In this document: piece by piece, positions 61,705 through 64,000 of the stretch
Position numbering within the stretch: the stretch's first letter is position 1
Layout: each line of letters begins with the position of its first letter
DNA from: Staphylococcus sp. CAG:324
Lineage (GTDB): Bacteria; Bacillota_I; Bacilli_A; ML615J-28; CAG-313
Length of the DNA: 64,000 bases
Direction: 5' to 3'
Assembly: GCA_000433035.1 (NCBI GenBank)
Contig: FR890815.1
Span: 124,001-188,000 of the forward strand
Program-made: the position numbers and the translations under genes
Notes under the pieces: generated by a model
Database searches by the model: none
What the model was told of the DNA's origin: nothing
What the model saw: the letters and a program-made list of their open reading frames with translations, nothing else

Positions 61705-63262
61705 TAAGAAAAGAATAGGTAAATATTTAAAAGAACTAAGACTCAAAAAAATAAGAAAGAAAGATGGTAAATCTTTCTCGCAGGAAGATTTAGTTTTAGA
61801 ATTTTCAGATAAAGGAATAGATATATCTGTTAACGCTATTGCAGAATGGGAAAGGGGTTCTATATTACCATCTCCTGATAATTTAGAAATGCTTTCTGAA
61901 ATTTATAATAGGACAATAGATGAAATCCTTGACGGTGAAGATAGTAATGATATTGATTATTCTGAAATTTACTTTTTAGCAGATGAACACTGGGGTATGA
62001 AGTATGATCAAAAAGCTAATTTATATCTAATCCGTAATGAACAAATTAAACTAATTACTTCAAGATTTAAAGAAATGCTACTTATTAGAATTGATAGAGT
62101 CTTCTCTTCTAACGAAGAAAACGAATTTAGATTCTTATTTAATAATTTTTATCATGCATCTACATATGTTGATGAATATACAACTATCGATGTTAATGAC
62201 CAATATATAAGAGTAAAAGATGCACTTAATGGATTATTAACAGAAATAAGAAATATGAACCCAGAAGAAAAGTATTGGGAGATTCAAAAACTATTTGTGG
62301 AAAATAAAGAGTTATGGTTTGGATTTCGTCTTGATGTTCTTGATTTAAATAATGAACCTATTTTACAGGAACGATTTAATGATATTGAAGATTGGCAAAA
62401 GGATATGCTTTTAGCAATGTTTCAAAATATAGAACCATACGATGAAAATCCATCTGCATTTGGTTCTCGATATTACAAAAATTTTGAAGAAAAAAATGGC
62501 GAGTATAATCATGAAATGAAAGTAAAAAGTGAAATGAAAGAACTTATTACTCATGGTGCCAGTATTAATAAATATTTTTTTAATGTTAAAAAAGGTTATT
62601 ATGAAACACATAGAATCATTGATAGATTAGAAGAATTGTATAATTTATGCTTAAAACCTATTGAAGTTCATCTAGTAGATGAGGAAGGTAAAATTAATGC
62701 TTATAAAATAGAAAATAATGCTAAAAATAGATTTTTAAATAAGTATTATTTTAGTTTGAGAGGATGTCTTAAGGGCTATGGTTGTGGAAATGACTATTCT
62801 GATATTGATGAGATATATAAATGGTTTAATACTCATGATGAAGTACCTGAAGAATATTACCTAGAGGAAGCTAAAAAACACAATATTGATATTAATCAAG
62901 ATAAGAAGTATTGGATGGCTGACGTTAAAAGATTAGATAGTTCCCTAGAAAAATGTTTGAACGAGTACAAGGCTATTGAAAAATCAATTGCTGAAGGCTT
63001 AATTGAAATAGATAAATTAAAAGAAATGCTTCAATCAGGTGAAAAAGAATATAAGATTCATAAATATGAAATCATTGGCGGAACTGATGAAGAATCAATT
63101 AGAGATTATATAGAATTTTGGAAATCTAAAATTGATTATAATGAGTACTTAAAAGGAAGAGATAGAGACTTAACTAAGGAATTATTATCTGATTTAGATA
63201 AGTTATCTTTAGAAGAAATTAAGGGTAAATATTTCGAAATGGAGGTGATTGAGGATGAATAA
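61697..63262 (+). CDS. Large XRE-family regulator
   Basis: A 521-residue protein. Residues 1-70 are a Cro/CI helix-turn-helix with a small insert (IGKYLKELRLKK ... FSQEDLVLEF ... VNAIAEWERGSILPSPDNLEMLSEIYNRTIDEIL). The remaining 450 residues are acidic and helical with a possible coiled coil near 400-450, and no known domain. AAGGAGGATGG lies before the ATG. The start overlaps the preceding gene and the end overlaps the next HTH gene by eight bases, so translation is coupled. Confidence 0.85.
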   Translation: MINKKRIGKYLKELRLKKIRKKDGKSFSQEDLVLEFSDKGIDISVNAIAEWERGSILPSPDNLEMLSEIYNRTIDEILDGEDSNDIDYSEIYFLADEHWGMKYDQKANLYLIRNEQIKLITSRFKEMLLIRIDRVFSSNEENEFRFLFNNFYHASTYVDEYTTIDVNDQYIRVKDALNGLLTEIRNMNPEEKYWEIQKLFVENKELWFGFRLDVLDLNNEPILQERFNDIEDWQKDMLLAMFQNIEPYDENPSAFGSRYYKNFEEKNGEYNHEMKVKSEMKELITHGASINKYFFNVKKGYYETHRIIDRLEELYNLCLKPIEVHLVDEEGKINAYKIENNAKNRFLNKYYFSLRGCLKGYGCGNDYSDIDEIYKWFNTHDEVPEEYYLEEAKKHNIDINQDKKYWMADVKRLDSSLEKCLNEYKAIEKSIAEGLIEIDKLKEMLQSGEKEYKIHKYEIIGGTDEESIRDYIEFWKSKIDYNEYLKGRDRDLTKELLSDLDKLSLEEIKGKYFEMEVIEDE

Positions 63263-64000
63263 TTATTATACATCGACATTAATTAAAGAATTAAGGAATA
63301 ACTATAAATATACAATCCAAAAGGTTGCAAATATATTAGGTGTAAGTAAGGCTGCAGTATCTAAATGGGAAAATGGCGATGATATAACTACTGAACATCT
63401 ATATGATTTAGCCAAACTTTATAATGTCACATTTTCTGAATTATATAATGGTAAGTTAAATAATGAAGACAATAGTCATTATTGGAGAAGAAATTACGAC
63501 CTTTCTAATTTTGAATTAGGAGAAGATATCAATAATAAGAATGTAGATAACCTAAAAAGTTTATTTGAGCATTGTGCAATGGTAAAAGAAAGATTCTATC
63601 AATTATTACCAAGATGGGCTAAAAATGAATTATCGAATAATGAATTAGAGGAATTTGTTTTTATTAAGCAATATTTTAAATTTGATACAAACTATTATGC
63701 ATATATAAAATATGGACCACGTCACTTAGCTTTTGTTAATGAAAAGAATGAAAAAGAATTTGTTATAGAAATCTTAAATAAAATATCAGAGTTAAAAAAC
63801 GAAAGTTATTTATGGGAACTTAACAAACTATATTCATTCTCGTATGATTATAAGTCAGACGATGTATGCAAAAGTGGAAATCTAAAGGCTTTAGAATATA
63901 TGTTGTATTCATTTAGCCAATTAGAAAAGGATTCCATTTTATATGCAAACCTTCATTATGAAGTTACTATTGAAGATAATGGTATATTTGGTAGCAAAAC
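63255..64000 (+). CDS. Second XRE-family regulator (runs off the right edge)
   Basis: From the ATG at 63255, open to the window end (248 complete codons). The N-terminus is a helix-turn-helix: LIKELRNNYKYTIQKVANILGVSKAAVSKWENGDDI, then LAKLYNVTFSELYNG. The rest is acidic and helical, similar in character to the previous protein. GAGGTGATTGAGG is the ribosome-binding region. Two long HTH proteins in tandem suggest a paired regulator or a self-regulated accessory unit. The C-terminus is outside the window. Confidence 0.85.
   Translation, partial: MNNYYTSTLIKELRNNYKYTIQKVANILGVSKAAVSKWENGDDITTEHLYDLAKLYNVTFSELYNGKLNNEDNSHYWRRNYDLSNFELGEDINNKNVDNLKSLFEHCAMVKERFYQLLPRWAKNELSNNELEEFVFIKQYFKFDTNYYAYIKYGPRHLAFVNEKNEKEFVIEILNKISELKNESYLWELNKLYSFSYDYKSDDVCKSGNLKALEYMLYSFSQLEKDSILYANLHYEVTIEDNGIFGSK

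Noticed and set aside
1..64000. Ribosomal RNA or transfer RNA genes
   Set aside because: No GC-rich rRNA-like stretch or cloverleaf with TTCGA loop was found by eye; short tRNAs could still be missed without a scan.

Overview
The window is AT-rich DNA from a spore-forming, Gram-positive-type member of the Bacillota, class Bacilli in the broad sense. This rests on a spoIIGA-sigE-sigG block, a 28-codon spoVM homologue, a methionine T-box, many lipoprotein signal peptides, and a gene order close to the rsmB-rlmN-rsgA-rpe-thiN-spoVM-(rpmB)-fakA-recG-rnc stretch of Bacillus. Codon use fits the standard bacterial code. Very low GC, InlB-repeat lipoproteins and short SpoIIGA suggest a gut Erysipelotrichales- or Mollicutes-adjacent lineage, but species is not resolved (inference). 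No rRNA or tRNA gene was seen.

Layout. 1-2.2 kb: the end of a membrane protein and two adjoining patatin-like lipases. 2.3-5.6 kb: a TM2 protein, the mother-cell sigma factor with its protease (spoIIGA-sigE), forespore sigG, and an ECF transporter S subunit. 5.6-17.1 kb: gpmI and eno of lower glycolysis, membrane proteins, a GGGtGRT/NifU-like pair, a large InlB-repeat lipoprotein, and lgt with a DUF1461 partner on the minus strand. 17.3-33 kb: the conserved rRNA-modification/ribosome-assembly/sporulation/recombination block. It is interrupted by an aminotransferase, a secreted metalloprotease-like protein and a lipoprotein, and rpmB is inverted. 33.1-33.2 kb: a compact small-RNA candidate with its own promoter and terminator and two hairpins that display C-runs. 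33.2-38.3 kb: an M20 amidohydrolase, then T-box-metNIQ for methionine uptake, then an EamA transporter. 38.4-47.4 kb: an ECF sigma factor with an RsgI-type anti-sigma factor, and an operon with a YwaF-like membrane domain fused to an ABC ATPase, its permease, a small anchored protein and another InlB-repeat lipoprotein.

From about 47.5 kb to the right edge the character changes. Here come single genes, all on the plus strand: HTH regulators, Fic, GNAT, three AAA/DUF4143 ATPases, a YhcG-type nuclease and orphans. Most have their own promoter, many have structured leaders, and many have a terminator. Between them sit related 70-115 bp imperfect inverted repeats ending in a shared AACGTTG...GAATTTGTCT core. 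Four of these genes are broken by frameshifts or in-frame stops. This looks like a cassette array or a set of units mobilised by a shared repeat; no recombinase is visible in the window.

The main leads are: (1) the repeat-separated cassette array, (2) a recurrent structured leader RNA (ATAGGGG ... AATAGGTATG core inside a stem that differs between copies), (3) the dual C-loop small RNA, (4) the tiny spoVM with a sigma-E-like promoter, and (5) a 23-bp-period triple operator in front of one ATPase. All coordinates and motifs were read by eye; no database search or folding program was run.
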